DNA from: Mycobacterium lehmannii | GTDB lineage: Bacteria; Actinomycetota; Actinomycetes; Mycobacteriales; Mycobacteriaceae | Assembly: GCF_002245535.1 (NCBI RefSeq) | Contig: NZ_NKCN01000018.1 | Coordinates: 55,482 to 119,481 of the forward strand | Direction: 5' to 3' | DNA length: 64,000 nucleotides | Part shown: positions 31,298-39,789 of the stretch, piece after piece | Numbering within the stretch: the first letter of the stretch is position 1 | Layout: every line of letters starts with the position of its first letter | Program-made: the position numbers and the translations under genes | The notes under the pieces: model-generated | The model's input: the letters and a program-made list of their open reading frames with translations, nothing else | The model's database searches: none | What the model was told of the DNA's origin: nothing

Positions 31298-34200
31298 CCT
31301 CACCGACAAACGAGGCCCCGACGGACGCCTTCCCTCCCGTTCGCCGCGCGAAGCGGCCCTTCATCCCACGGACGATCCGCACGTTCGCGGTCCCGATCAT
31401 CCTGGGCTGGATCGCGCTCATCGCGGTGCTCAATGTGACTGTGCCGCAGCTGGAAACGGTCGGCCAGGAGCGCGCGGTCTCGATGAGCCCGGACTTCGCG
31501 CCGTCGATGATCGCGATGAAGCGCGTCGGCCACGTCTTCCAGGAGTACGACTCCGACAGCTCGGCGATGATCGTCATCGAGGGCGAGCAACCCCTCGGTG
31601 AGGACACCCGCGCCTTCTACGGCGAGATGGTCGCCAAGCTCGAAGCCGACACGAAGCACGTCCAAAGCGTCCAGGACTTCTGGAGCGATCCGCTCACCGC
31701 CTCCGGCGCGCAGAGCAGCGACGGAAAAGCCGCCTACGTGCAGGTGTACCTGTCCGGTAACCAGGGCGAAGCGCTGGCCAACGAATCGGTCGAAGCGGTC
31801 CAGGACCTGGTCGACGGCATGCAGCCACCGCCGGGCGTGAAGGTGTTCGTGACCGGTCCGGCCGCACTGGCCGCCGACCAACACATCGCCAGCGACCGCA
31901 GCATGCGGGTCATCGAGGCCCTCACGTTCACGGTCATCATCACGATGCTGCTGCTGGTGTACCGGTCGATCATCACCGTGATCCTGACGTTGGTGATGGT
32001 CGTCCTGCAGCTGGCCGCCGCCCGCGGCATGGTGGCGTTCCTCGGTTACCACGAGATCATCGGGCTCTCTCCGTTCGCGACCAACTTGTTGGTGACGCTG
32101 GCGATCGCCGCGGGAACCGACTACGCGATCTTCCTGACCGGCCGCTATCAGGAGGCGCGCGGACTCGGAGAAGACCGAGAGACCGCGTACTACACGATGT
32201 TCCACGGCACGGCGCACGTGGTGCTGGGGTCCGGTCTGACGATCGCAGGCGCGCTGTTCTGCCTCAGCTTCACGCGGCTGCCGTACTTCCAGACGATGGG
32301 TGTGCCGCTGGCTGTCGGCATGGTGACCTCGGTGATCGCGTCGCTGACGTTGGGGCCGGCGATCATCAGTGTCGCCAGCCGGTTCGGCAAGGTGCTCGAA
32401 CCCAAACGGGCGATGCGGGTGCGCGGCTGGCGCAAGGTCGGCGCCGCCGTCGTGCGGTGGCCCGGACCGATCCTGGTCGCGACGGTGGCCCTGTCGCTGG
32501 TCGGCCTCCTCGCGCTGCCGGGGTACCGGACCAACTACAACGACCGCAACTACCTGCCCGCCGATCTGCCGGCCAACGAGGGATACGCGGCGGCCGACAG
32601 GCACTTCTCGCCGGCGCGGATGAATCCCGAGCTGCTGATGATCGAGAGCGATCACGACCTCCGCAACTCCGCCGACTTCCTGGTCATCGACAAGATCGCC
32701 AAGCAGATCTTCCGCGTGCCCGGAATCTCGCGCGTGCAGGCCATCACCCGGCCCGACGGGAAACCCATCGAGCACACGTCGATTCCGTTCCAGATCAGCA
32801 TGCAGGGCACCACCCAGCAGATGAACCAGAAGTACCTGCAGGACCGGATGGCCGACATGCTGGTGCAGGCCGACGAGATGTCCAAGACCATCGCGAACAT
32901 GGAGCGGATGTCCAAGCTCACCGAGGAGATGGCCGCGACCACGCACAGCATGGTCACGAAGATGAAGGACATGACGGTCGACGTGGCCGAGCTGCGCGAC
33001 AACATCGCCAACTTCGACGACTTCTTCCGGCCGATCCGCAACTACTTCTACTGGGAACCGCACTGCTTCAACATCCCGATCTGTTGGGCGTTCCGGTCGG
33101 TCTTCGACACCCTCGACGGCATCAACACGATGACCGACGACATCCAGGACCTGCTGCCCGATATGGAGCGGCTGGACCAGCTGATGCCGCAGATGGTCAC
33201 GCTGATGCCGCCGATGATTGAAACGATGAAGACGATGCGGACGATGATGCTGACGATGTACTCGTCGCAAAAGGGTCTGCAGGACCAGATGGCAGCCATG
33301 CAGGAGAACTCGACTGCCATGGGTGATGCCTTCGACGCGTCGATGAACGACGACTCCTTCTACCTTCCGCCGGAGGTCTTCGACAACGAAGAGTTCAAGA
33401 AGGGCATGGAGAACTTCATCTCTCCGGACGGTAAGTCGGTGCGCTTCATCATCGCCCACGACGGTGACCCGATGACCCCCGAGGGCATCGCGCGCATCGA
33501 TGCGATCAAGCAGGCCGCCAAGGAGGCCATCAAGGGCACGCCGCTGGAGGGCTCCACGATCTATCTGGCGGGCACCGCCGCGGTCTACAAGGACATGTCG
33601 GACGGCAACAGCTACGACCTGATGATCGCGGCCATCCTCGCGCTGGCGCTGATCTTCACGATCATGCTCATCCTGACCCGCGCCGTGGTGGCCGCCGCGG
33701 TAATCGTTGGCACCGTGGTGATCTCGCTCGGCGCGTCGTTCGGCTTGTCGATCCTGATCTGGCAGCACATCCTGGGCATCGAATTGCACTGGATGGTCAT
33801 GGCGATGGCGATCATCATCCTGCTGGCCGTCGGAGCGGACTACAACCTGCTCTTGGTGTCGCGGCTCAAGGAAGAACTGCACGCCGGCATCAGGACCGGG
33901 ATCATCCGGGCGATGGGCGGCAGTGGTTCGGTCGTGACCTCGGCAGGTCTGGTGTTCGCGTTCACGATGATGTCGATGGCCGTCAGCGAATTGACAGTGA
34001 TCGGACAAGTCGGAACGACCATCGGGCTCGGCCTGTTGTTCGATACTCTTGTCATCCGGGCATTCATGACGCCGTCCATCGCGGCGCTCATGGGTAAGTG
34101 GTTCTGGTGGCCACAGCGGGTGCGAGAACGTCCAGTGCCTGTACCGTGGCCGAAACCGAGGGAACTGACGCCGTCAGGGGGGGAAGGAGCACAGTCATGA
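31294..34200 (+). CDS. MmpL-family RND transporter (MmpL4/5-like)
   Basis: 968 residues. The N-terminal membrane helix (about 31-50) is followed by the first periplasmic domain, a membrane block from about 205 to 375 with the proton-relay motif GTDYAIF, another helix near 395, a second large periplasmic domain (~420-770), and a final membrane block with GADYNLLL. Residues ~530-700 are unusually rich in methionine and helical (MSKTIANMERMSKLTEEM), the coiled-coil insert typical of the MmpL4/5 group. Likely exports a lipid, glycopeptidolipid precursor or siderophore with MmpS. Next gene overlaps by four bases. Confidence 0.95.
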   Translation: MTSPTNEAPTDAFPPVRRAKRPFIPRTIRTFAVPIILGWIALIAVLNVTVPQLETVGQERAVSMSPDFAPSMIAMKRVGHVFQEYDSDSSAMIVIEGEQPLGEDTRAFYGEMVAKLEADTKHVQSVQDFWSDPLTASGAQSSDGKAAYVQVYLSGNQGEALANESVEAVQDLVDGMQPPPGVKVFVTGPAALAADQHIASDRSMRVIEALTFTVIITMLLLVYRSIITVILTLVMVVLQLAAARGMVAFLGYHEIIGLSPFATNLLVTLAIAAGTDYAIFLTGRYQEARGLGEDRETAYYTMFHGTAHVVLGSGLTIAGALFCLSFTRLPYFQTMGVPLAVGMVTSVIASLTLGPAIISVASRFGKVLEPKRAMRVRGWRKVGAAVVRWPGPILVATVALSLVGLLALPGYRTNYNDRNYLPADLPANEGYAAADRHFSPARMNPELLMIESDHDLRNSADFLVIDKIAKQIFRVPGISRVQAITRPDGKPIEHTSIPFQISMQGTTQQMNQKYLQDRMADMLVQADEMSKTIANMERMSKLTEEMAATTHSMVTKMKDMTVDVAELRDNIANFDDFFRPIRNYFYWEPHCFNIPICWAFRSVFDTLDGINTMTDDIQDLLPDMERLDQLMPQMVTLMPPMIETMKTMRTMMLTMYSSQKGLQDQMAAMQENSTAMGDAFDASMNDDSFYLPPEVFDNEEFKKGMENFISPDGKSVRFIIAHDGDPMTPEGIARIDAIKQAAKEAIKGTPLEGSTIYLAGTAAVYKDMSDGNSYDLMIAAILALALIFTIMLILTRAVVAAAVIVGTVVISLGASFGLSILIWQHILGIELHWMVMAMAIIILLAVGADYNLLLVSRLKEELHAGIRTGIIRAMGGSGSVVTSAGLVFAFTMMSMAVSELTVIGQVGTTIGLGLLFDTLVIRAFMTPSIAALMGKWFWWPQRVRERPVPVPWPKPRELTPSGGEGAQS

Positions 34201-34532
34201 AACGACTGATCAGTGGGGTTGCTGCCGCAGCGGCGGCGCTGGTGCTGGCCGCACCCGCCCAAGCGCAGGACATCGACACCGACTTCAGCAACGAGCTGCA
34301 CACGTACGGCATCTACGGGCAGAAGGACTACAACGCCTGGATCGGCAAGATCACCTGCAAGCGGATACGCAAAGGTGTCGACCGCGATGCGTTCGCCTCG
34401 GCACAGTTCGTCCAAAAGCAGCTGGCGCGGGGGCAGAACAGCACCGACCAGTCGTGGAAGTTCCTCGCCGGAGCGCTGCGCTTCTACTGCCCTGACCTGC
34501 TTCCGACCCTCGATCAAGCCCGTAACCGGTAG
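34197..34532 (+). CDS. DUF732-family secreted protein
   Basis: 111 residues from ATG 34197, overlapping the mmpL stop and preceded by GGGAAGGAG. Signal peptide about 1-24 (ending AAPAQAQ). The mature part, SNELHTYGIYGQKDYNAWIGKITCKRI and then FLAGALRFYCPDLL (seen in part), has the two conserved cysteines. Its coupling to mmpL suggests an exported accessory to the transporter or its cargo. Confidence 0.85.
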   Translation: MKRLISGVAAAAAALVLAAPAQAQDIDTDFSNELHTYGIYGQKDYNAWIGKITCKRIRKGVDRDAFASAQFVQKQLARGQNSTDQSWKFLAGALRFYCPDLLPTLDQARNR

Positions 34533-34548
34533 AGCTAGGAGTCCGAAA

Positions 34549-35001
34549 GTGTTTCGTAAAGCCACCATTGCGCTGGCATCCTTCGGCTGCGCGGCGATGA
34601 TCTTCCCGGCCACCGCAGCCGCCGACGCCACCGACGACTACCCGATCCCGAACCGGATCATGAGGACCACCTGCACGGTCGACCAGTACATGGCCGCCGT
34701 TCGCGACGAGGACCCGTTCTACTTCGAGCGCTACATGATCGACTACCGGAACCGGCCCGCGGACGTGCAGAAGGGCGCCCGCGACCGGATCTACTGGTTC
34801 TTCTCGCTGGACTACGCGGGTCGCCGGCAGTACGCGGAGAACACCGCCACCAACGTGTTCTACGAGCAGATGGCCACCCGGTGGGGCAACTGGGCCAAGT
34901 TGTTCTTCAACAACAAGGGTGTCGTCGCGCACGCGACCGACGTGTGCATGAACTACCCGCCGAGCCAGCCCGAGATCTGGAACTGGACCACTGCGCCGTA
35001 G
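34549..35001 (+). CDS. DUF5078-like secreted protein
   Basis: 150 residues from GTG 34549 with AGGAG upstream. Signal peptide about 1-27 (ATIALASFGCAAMIFPA, then TAAADA). Mature part rich in Tyr, Phe and Trp (DPFYFERYMIDYRNRP, YWFFSLDYAGRRQY, YEQMATRWGNWAKLFF), with two cysteines (TTCTV, DVCMNY). Matches the mycobacterial DUF5078 pattern of small exported proteins near MmpL genes. Third gene after mmpS-mmpL in the same direction. Confidence 0.8.
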   Translation: MFRKATIALASFGCAAMIFPATAAADATDDYPIPNRIMRTTCTVDQYMAAVRDEDPFYFERYMIDYRNRPADVQKGARDRIYWFFSLDYAGRRQYAENTATNVFYEQMATRWGNWAKLFFNNKGVVAHATDVCMNYPPSQPEIWNWTTAP

Positions 35002-35007
35002 CGCGGG

Positions 35008-35991
35008 TCAGGGCAACCCGCCGAACAGCGGGCTCAACGCCGCCTGAATCGGATCCGGCGGCGGCACGAACGCCGGCGGCGCCGTAGCGGTTTGCGCGGT
35101 GGGCGCCGGGCTTGTCGCCGCTGGAGCTGTTTGCGCCACGACTATCGCGGTCGATTCCTGAAGTAGGTCGGCCACCGGCGCCGCCGTTTCCGTGGCCGGT
35201 TGCGCGGCGGCCTCCGGAGCGACGGCGGTGTCGGTGGCGACGTCGGATACCGCTTCAGGTGACGCGACCGTGGCCGGTGCCGGTACCGGTCGCGGAATCA
35301 CCTGTTTCACCACGATCGGGACGACGGCCGCCGACGGCACGGCATGGACGCTGATCGACGGGCCGGCGCCCGACACCGCGGCCGCCGGAGTCATCGGCGC
35401 GGTCTCGGCCGAACGGTCGCCCCTGGCGTCCGGCGAATCCCAGCGGGCGAGTTCCGGACCGAAGGCGAACAGGCCGATCACGCCCGCCGCGAGGACCAGC
35501 GCGGCCCGGCCGTGCGGACTCAACCGACGCCGGGAGCGCAGCCGCGTCGACTTCCCTACCGGTGTGGACGGCGCGGCAGCACTGAGTACCGGTCTGGACA
35601 GTGCGGCGCCGCAGGCCAGCGCAACCTGGACGTCGTCGAATTCACCGGACTCGAGCATGCGGGCCCACGTTCGAGCGGCGTCCGCCATCCGTACCGTCGC
35701 CACCTTCGCAAACCCCATGTCGGACAGCGAGTTCCGGAGCAGTTCGGCCTTCGCGTCGACATCGGCGCTCCACGTCATGCAGACCGTGTCGATCCGATGG
35801 CCGGTCACGGACGCGATCGCCCGCGCGCCCCGCACCGCTGCTTCGTGGGTGGAGATGTCGCCGTCGGTGGAGACGTCGGCGACGACGGTGAAGTGGTCGT
35901 GATCCACCGTCTTCGCGTCGGCGCCCTCGCCTTCGAGCAGCACCCACGCGATACCGGTCGATGTCATCGACAGGCCGAGCACCGTGTCCAC
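35008..35991 (-). CDS. DUF7159-family membrane protein
   Basis: 327 residues from GTG 35991, chosen because family members start VDTVLGLSMT; an ATG at 36027 would add 12 residues. An N-terminal actin/hexokinase-like half (1-135, VDTVLGLSMTSTGIAWVL) is followed by a basic stretch, one membrane helix (162-179) and a ~145-residue Pro/Ala/Thr-rich extracytoplasmic tail. Several copies exist in mycobacterial genomes; the role is unknown. Convergent with the DUF5078-like gene (6 bp apart). Confidence 0.78.
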   Translation of the reverse strand: MDTVLGLSMTSTGIAWVLLEGEGADAKTVDHDHFTVVADVSTDGDISTHEAAVRGARAIASVTGHRIDTVCMTWSADVDAKAELLRNSLSDMGFAKVATVRMADAARTWARMLESGEFDDVQVALACGAALSRPVLSAAAPSTPVGKSTRLRSRRRLSPHGRAALVLAAGVIGLFAFGPELARWDSPDARGDRSAETAPMTPAAAVSGAGPSISVHAVPSAAVVPIVVKQVIPRPVPAPATVASPEAVSDVATDTAVAPEAAAQPATETAAPVADLLQESTAIVVAQTAPAATSPAPTAQTATAPPAFVPPPDPIQAALSPLFGGLP

Positions 35992-36043
35992 GTCGCCTCG
36001 CTTCCCGGCCGGATTCCGCCGACGCACTGCGCGGTCAAGATCA

Positions 36044-36068
36044 GCGAAGCGAGCATAATTTGCTTCGC
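36044..36068. promoter_or_regulatory. Inverted repeat in the DUF7159/cutinase divergent gap
   Basis: GCGAAGC (36044-36050) and GCTTCGC (36062-36068) flank an 11-nt AT-rich centre with CATAAT/TATGCT, which could be a -10 element on either strand. Further right, CGTTGACG occurs twice 11 bp apart (36142-36149, 36153-36160). Operator function is inferred. Confidence 0.35.
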
Positions 36069-36208
36069 CGTGCTCGGCATCTTGAAAGCTGTGCGGGCGC
36101 CTAGCGACCCGTCATCGGTCCGTTTTGCTCGTCGTTCGCTCCGTTGACGTCTCGTTGACGGCGTGCGGTGTGATGTCACGTCTTGGTCCCGCGCGGCGAA
36201 ATACCCGT

Positions 36209-36838
36209 ATGAGCACATTCGCCGGCCGCGCGGTCCTCCTGCCCGTCGCGATCACACTGTCCGCACTGATCGGTGTCCCCGCTGCCCAGGCGGCCCCGTG
36301 CCCGGAGGTCGAAATCGTCTTCGCGCGCGGAACCACCGAGCCGCCGGGAGTGGGCGGAATCGGACAGGCCTTCGTCGACTCGGTGCGGTCGCGGTTGGGT
36401 GACCGGTCGGTGGGTGTCTACGCCGTCGACTATCCCGCCAGTCGCGACTTTGCGGTGAGCACCCGTGCAGGCGCCGAGGACACCCGTGCCCACGTGCAAT
36501 CGATGGCCGCGGGCTGCCCCGCCACCAGGATGGTGCTCGGTGGCTACTCCCAGGGTGCAGCGGTGATGGACGTCGCCACCGCCGAGATGGCGCCGACGGT
36601 CGTTCCGCACGTCGCCGCGGTCGCCCTGTTCGGCGGTCCGCGCAGCAGCTTTGCCGATCGGCTGTCGCCCGGGCCGCTGCCGTCGGTGGGGTCCGACTAC
36701 GCGGCCAAGACGATCGACCTGTGTGTCCCGAACGACCCGATCTGCTTCGAGGGCGGACGCGACATGGGCGCACACGTCGCCTATGTCCAGGCCGGATTGG
36801 TTAACCAAGCTGCAGAGTTCGCTGCAGGGCGGATCTGA
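36209..36838 (+). CDS. Secreted cutinase-family serine esterase
   Basis: 209 residues from ATG 36209 (ATG 36173 is in frame). Signal peptide about 1-29. The cutinase alpha/beta-hydrolase core is complete: nucleophile S114 in GYSQGAAV, D176 in CVPNDPIC and H189 in GAHVAY. Cysteines C31/C103 and C172/C179 can form the two family disulfides. Mycobacterial cutinase-like proteins (CULPs) hydrolyse fatty esters or phospholipids outside the cell. Its place between two MmpL genes suggests a lipid-processing role. Confidence 0.92.
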   Translation: MSTFAGRAVLLPVAITLSALIGVPAAQAAPCPEVEIVFARGTTEPPGVGGIGQAFVDSVRSRLGDRSVGVYAVDYPASRDFAVSTRAGAEDTRAHVQSMAAGCPATRMVLGGYSQGAAVMDVATAEMAPTVVPHVAAVALFGGPRSSFADRLSPGPLPSVGSDYAAKTIDLCVPNDPICFEGGRDMGAHVAYVQAGLVNQAAEFAAGRI

Positions 36839-36921
36839 CTACCGTTTCAAGGCCCACATCTGGTAGGAACTAAGGCGGTCCTAACACCCCTAGGGAGGAG
36901 CTCCGCCGAGGTGAATTCCTG

Positions 36922-39789
36922 GTGAGCGCTCCCACCGCGCCTTCAACCGAACACGCCGCGCATTCCGAACGGTCTGCGCTGGCCAAGTGGATCCGGCGGC
37001 TCGCCCTACCCATCATCGTCGGGTGGATCGCGCTGATCGCATTGCTCAACGTGACCGTGCCGCAGCTCGAGGTCGTCGGCCAGATGCGCTCGGTGTCGAT
37101 GAGCCCGTCGGAGGCTCCGTCGGTGATCGCGATGCAGCGCGTCGGCCAGGTCTTCGAAGAATTCAAATCCGACAGCTCGGCGATGATCGTCCTCGAGGGC
37201 GAGCAGCCGTTGGGCGACGACGCGCGGCGCTACTACGACGAACTCGTCGACAGGCTCGAAGCCGACAACAAGCACGTCGAGCACATCCAGGACTTCTGGG
37301 GCGACCCGCTGACAGAGGCCGCGGCCGTGAGCGCCGACGGCAAGGCCGTCTACGTCCAGGCCTATCTGGCCGGCAACATGGGCGAGGCGCTGTCCAACGA
37401 GTCCGTGGAAGCCGTCAAGAGCATCGTCGACAGCATCCCGCCTCCACCGGGGGTGAAGGTCTTCGTCACCGGCGGGTCCGCCCTCGTCGCCGACCAGCAG
37501 ATCGCCAGCGACCGCAGCATTCGCATCATCGAGTACGCCACGTTCGCCGTGATCATCACGATGCTGTTGCTGGTCTACCGGTCGATCGGCACCATGCTCA
37601 TCACACTGGTGATGGTCTTCCTGGCGCTGGCGGCCACGCGCGGAGTGGTGGCATTCCTCGGGTACCACGACCTGATCGGGCTGTCGACGTTCGCGACGAA
37701 CCTACTTGTGACGCTCGCGATCGCGGCGTCCACCGACTACGCGATCTTCCTCATCGGGCGGTACCAGGAGGCTCGCACGCTGGGTCAGGACCGAGAGTCG
37801 GCGTTCCACACCATGTTCCGCGGCACCGCCCATGTGGTGTTGGGCTCGGGTATGACGATCGCCGGCGCCACCTTCTGCCTGTCGTTCACCCGGCTGCCGT
37901 ACTTCCAGTCGCTGGGTGTCCCGCTGGCGGTGGGTATGACCACGGCGGTGTTCGTCGCGCTGACGCTCGGCCCGGCGATAATCACGATCGCGACCCGTTC
38001 CGGCCTGCTGGAACCCAAGCGCGCCATGCGCATCCGTGGTTGGCGCAAGATCGGCGCCGCGATCGTCCGCTGGCCCGGGCCGGTGTTGCTCGCGACCGTC
38101 GCGTTGTCGTTGGTCGGCTTGTTGACGTTGCCCGGGTACCAGCCCAATTACAACGACCGTCTGTATCTGCCCGCCGATCTGCCCGCAAACCAGGGCTTCG
38201 CCGCTGCCGAACGGCACTTCTCCCCCGCCACCATGAACCCCGAGTTGCTGCTGATCGAGACCGATCATGACCTACGCAACTCGGCGGACTTCCTGGTGAT
38301 CGACAAGATCGCCAAGGCGGTCTTTCGGGTGCCGGGCATCTCGCGGGTCCAGACCATCACCCGCCCCAACGGCAAACCCATCGAATTCAGCACCATCCCA
38401 GCGCAAATGAGCCTCGGCGGCGTCGGCCAGGACTTGAACCGCAAGTACACCCAGGACCGGATGGCCGACATGCTGGTGCAGGCCGACGAGATGCAGAAGA
38501 ACATCGACACCATGACGCGGATGATGGCGTTGATGGGTGAGATGAACGCGACCACGCACAGCATGGTGCAGAAGACCAAGACCATGGTCGCCGACACCGC
38601 CGAATTGCGGGATCACATCGCCAATCTCGACGACTTCATGCGTCCGATCCGCAATTACTTCTACTGGGAACCGCACTGTTTCAACATCCCGGTCTGCTGG
38701 ACGGTACGGTCGATCTTCGACACCATCGACGGCACGAACAAGCTGACCGACAACGTCCAGGACCTGATTCCGGATCTGGAGCGACTCGATGCGCTGATGC
38801 CGCAGCTGCTGGCGCTGATGCCCGAGCAGATCGAGTCGATGCGCACCATGCGGACCATGATGCTGACGATGCACGCTTCTCAAGGAGGCCTGCAGGATCA
38901 GCAGGCCGCCATGAGCGAAAACCAGTCGGCGATGGGCGATGCCTTCAACGACTCGTGGAACGACGACACGTTCTACCTGCCGCCCGAGATCTTCGACAAC
39001 GAGGAATTCAGGCGCGGCATGGAGAACTTCATCTCTCCCAACGGTCGTGCCGTGCGAATGATCGTCCAGCACGAGGGCGATCCGCTCAGCGCCGACGGCA
39101 TCGATCGCATCGACGCGATCAAGCAGGCTGCGAAAGAGGCGATCAAGGGCACGCCGTTCGAAGGGGCCAAGATCTACGTCGGCGGTACTGCCGCAGCGTT
39201 CAAGGACATGCAGGAGGGCAACAACTACGACCTGATGATCGCGGGCATCCTTGCGCTGGCGCTGATCTTCACCATCATGTTGATCATCACGCGCAGCGTC
39301 ATCGCCGCGGCGGTGATCGTGGGCACGGTCGTGTTGTCGCTCGGGGCGTCCTTCGGTCTGTCGATTCTGGTGTGGCAGCACATTCTGGGCATCGAGCTGC
39401 AGTTCATGGTCATGGCGATGGCGGTGATCATCCTGTTGGCCGTGGGCGCCGACTACAACCTGCTTCTGGTGGCCAGGTTGAAGGAGGAACTGCCGGCGGG
39501 GGTCAACACCGCGATCATCCGGGCCATGGGTGGCAGCGGATCGGTGGTGACCGCGGCGGGCCTGGTGTTCGCGTTCACGATGATGTCGATGGTGGTCAGC
39601 GAATTGACAGTGGTGGCGCAGATGGGCACCACGATCGGCATGGGTCTGCTCTTCGACACATTGGTGATCCGCGCGTTCATGACGCCGTCGATCGCTGCGC
39701 TGCTCGGCCGGTGGTTCTGGTGGCCGCAGCGGGTGAGGGCAAAGCCTAGGCCCGTGCCATGGCCCGCGCCGAAACAGCCGACGCCGTAA
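36922..39789 (+). CDS. MmpL-family RND transporter, second copy
   Basis: 955 residues from GTG 36922 with GAGGTG at 36909-36914. Same layout as the gene at 31294: proton-relay motifs STDYAIF and GADYNLLL, Met-rich coiled insert (MQKNIDTMTRMMALMGEM) and near-identical membrane blocks. The two copies agree over long blocks, so they arose by duplication. This copy has no MmpS gene in front. A TAGGA/TCCTA dyad (36864-36883) lies in its upstream region. The 3' end overlaps the convergent acyltransferase gene by 44 bp. Confidence 0.95.
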   Translation: MSAPTAPSTEHAAHSERSALAKWIRRLALPIIVGWIALIALLNVTVPQLEVVGQMRSVSMSPSEAPSVIAMQRVGQVFEEFKSDSSAMIVLEGEQPLGDDARRYYDELVDRLEADNKHVEHIQDFWGDPLTEAAAVSADGKAVYVQAYLAGNMGEALSNESVEAVKSIVDSIPPPPGVKVFVTGGSALVADQQIASDRSIRIIEYATFAVIITMLLLVYRSIGTMLITLVMVFLALAATRGVVAFLGYHDLIGLSTFATNLLVTLAIAASTDYAIFLIGRYQEARTLGQDRESAFHTMFRGTAHVVLGSGMTIAGATFCLSFTRLPYFQSLGVPLAVGMTTAVFVALTLGPAIITIATRSGLLEPKRAMRIRGWRKIGAAIVRWPGPVLLATVALSLVGLLTLPGYQPNYNDRLYLPADLPANQGFAAAERHFSPATMNPELLLIETDHDLRNSADFLVIDKIAKAVFRVPGISRVQTITRPNGKPIEFSTIPAQMSLGGVGQDLNRKYTQDRMADMLVQADEMQKNIDTMTRMMALMGEMNATTHSMVQKTKTMVADTAELRDHIANLDDFMRPIRNYFYWEPHCFNIPVCWTVRSIFDTIDGTNKLTDNVQDLIPDLERLDALMPQLLALMPEQIESMRTMRTMMLTMHASQGGLQDQQAAMSENQSAMGDAFNDSWNDDTFYLPPEIFDNEEFRRGMENFISPNGRAVRMIVQHEGDPLSADGIDRIDAIKQAAKEAIKGTPFEGAKIYVGGTAAAFKDMQEGNNYDLMIAGILALALIFTIMLIITRSVIAAAVIVGTVVLSLGASFGLSILVWQHILGIELQFMVMAMAVIILLAVGADYNLLLVARLKEELPAGVNTAIIRAMGGSGSVVTAAGLVFAFTMMSMVVSELTVVAQMGTTIGMGLLFDTLVIRAFMTPSIAALLGRWFWWPQRVRAKPRPVPWPAPKQPTP

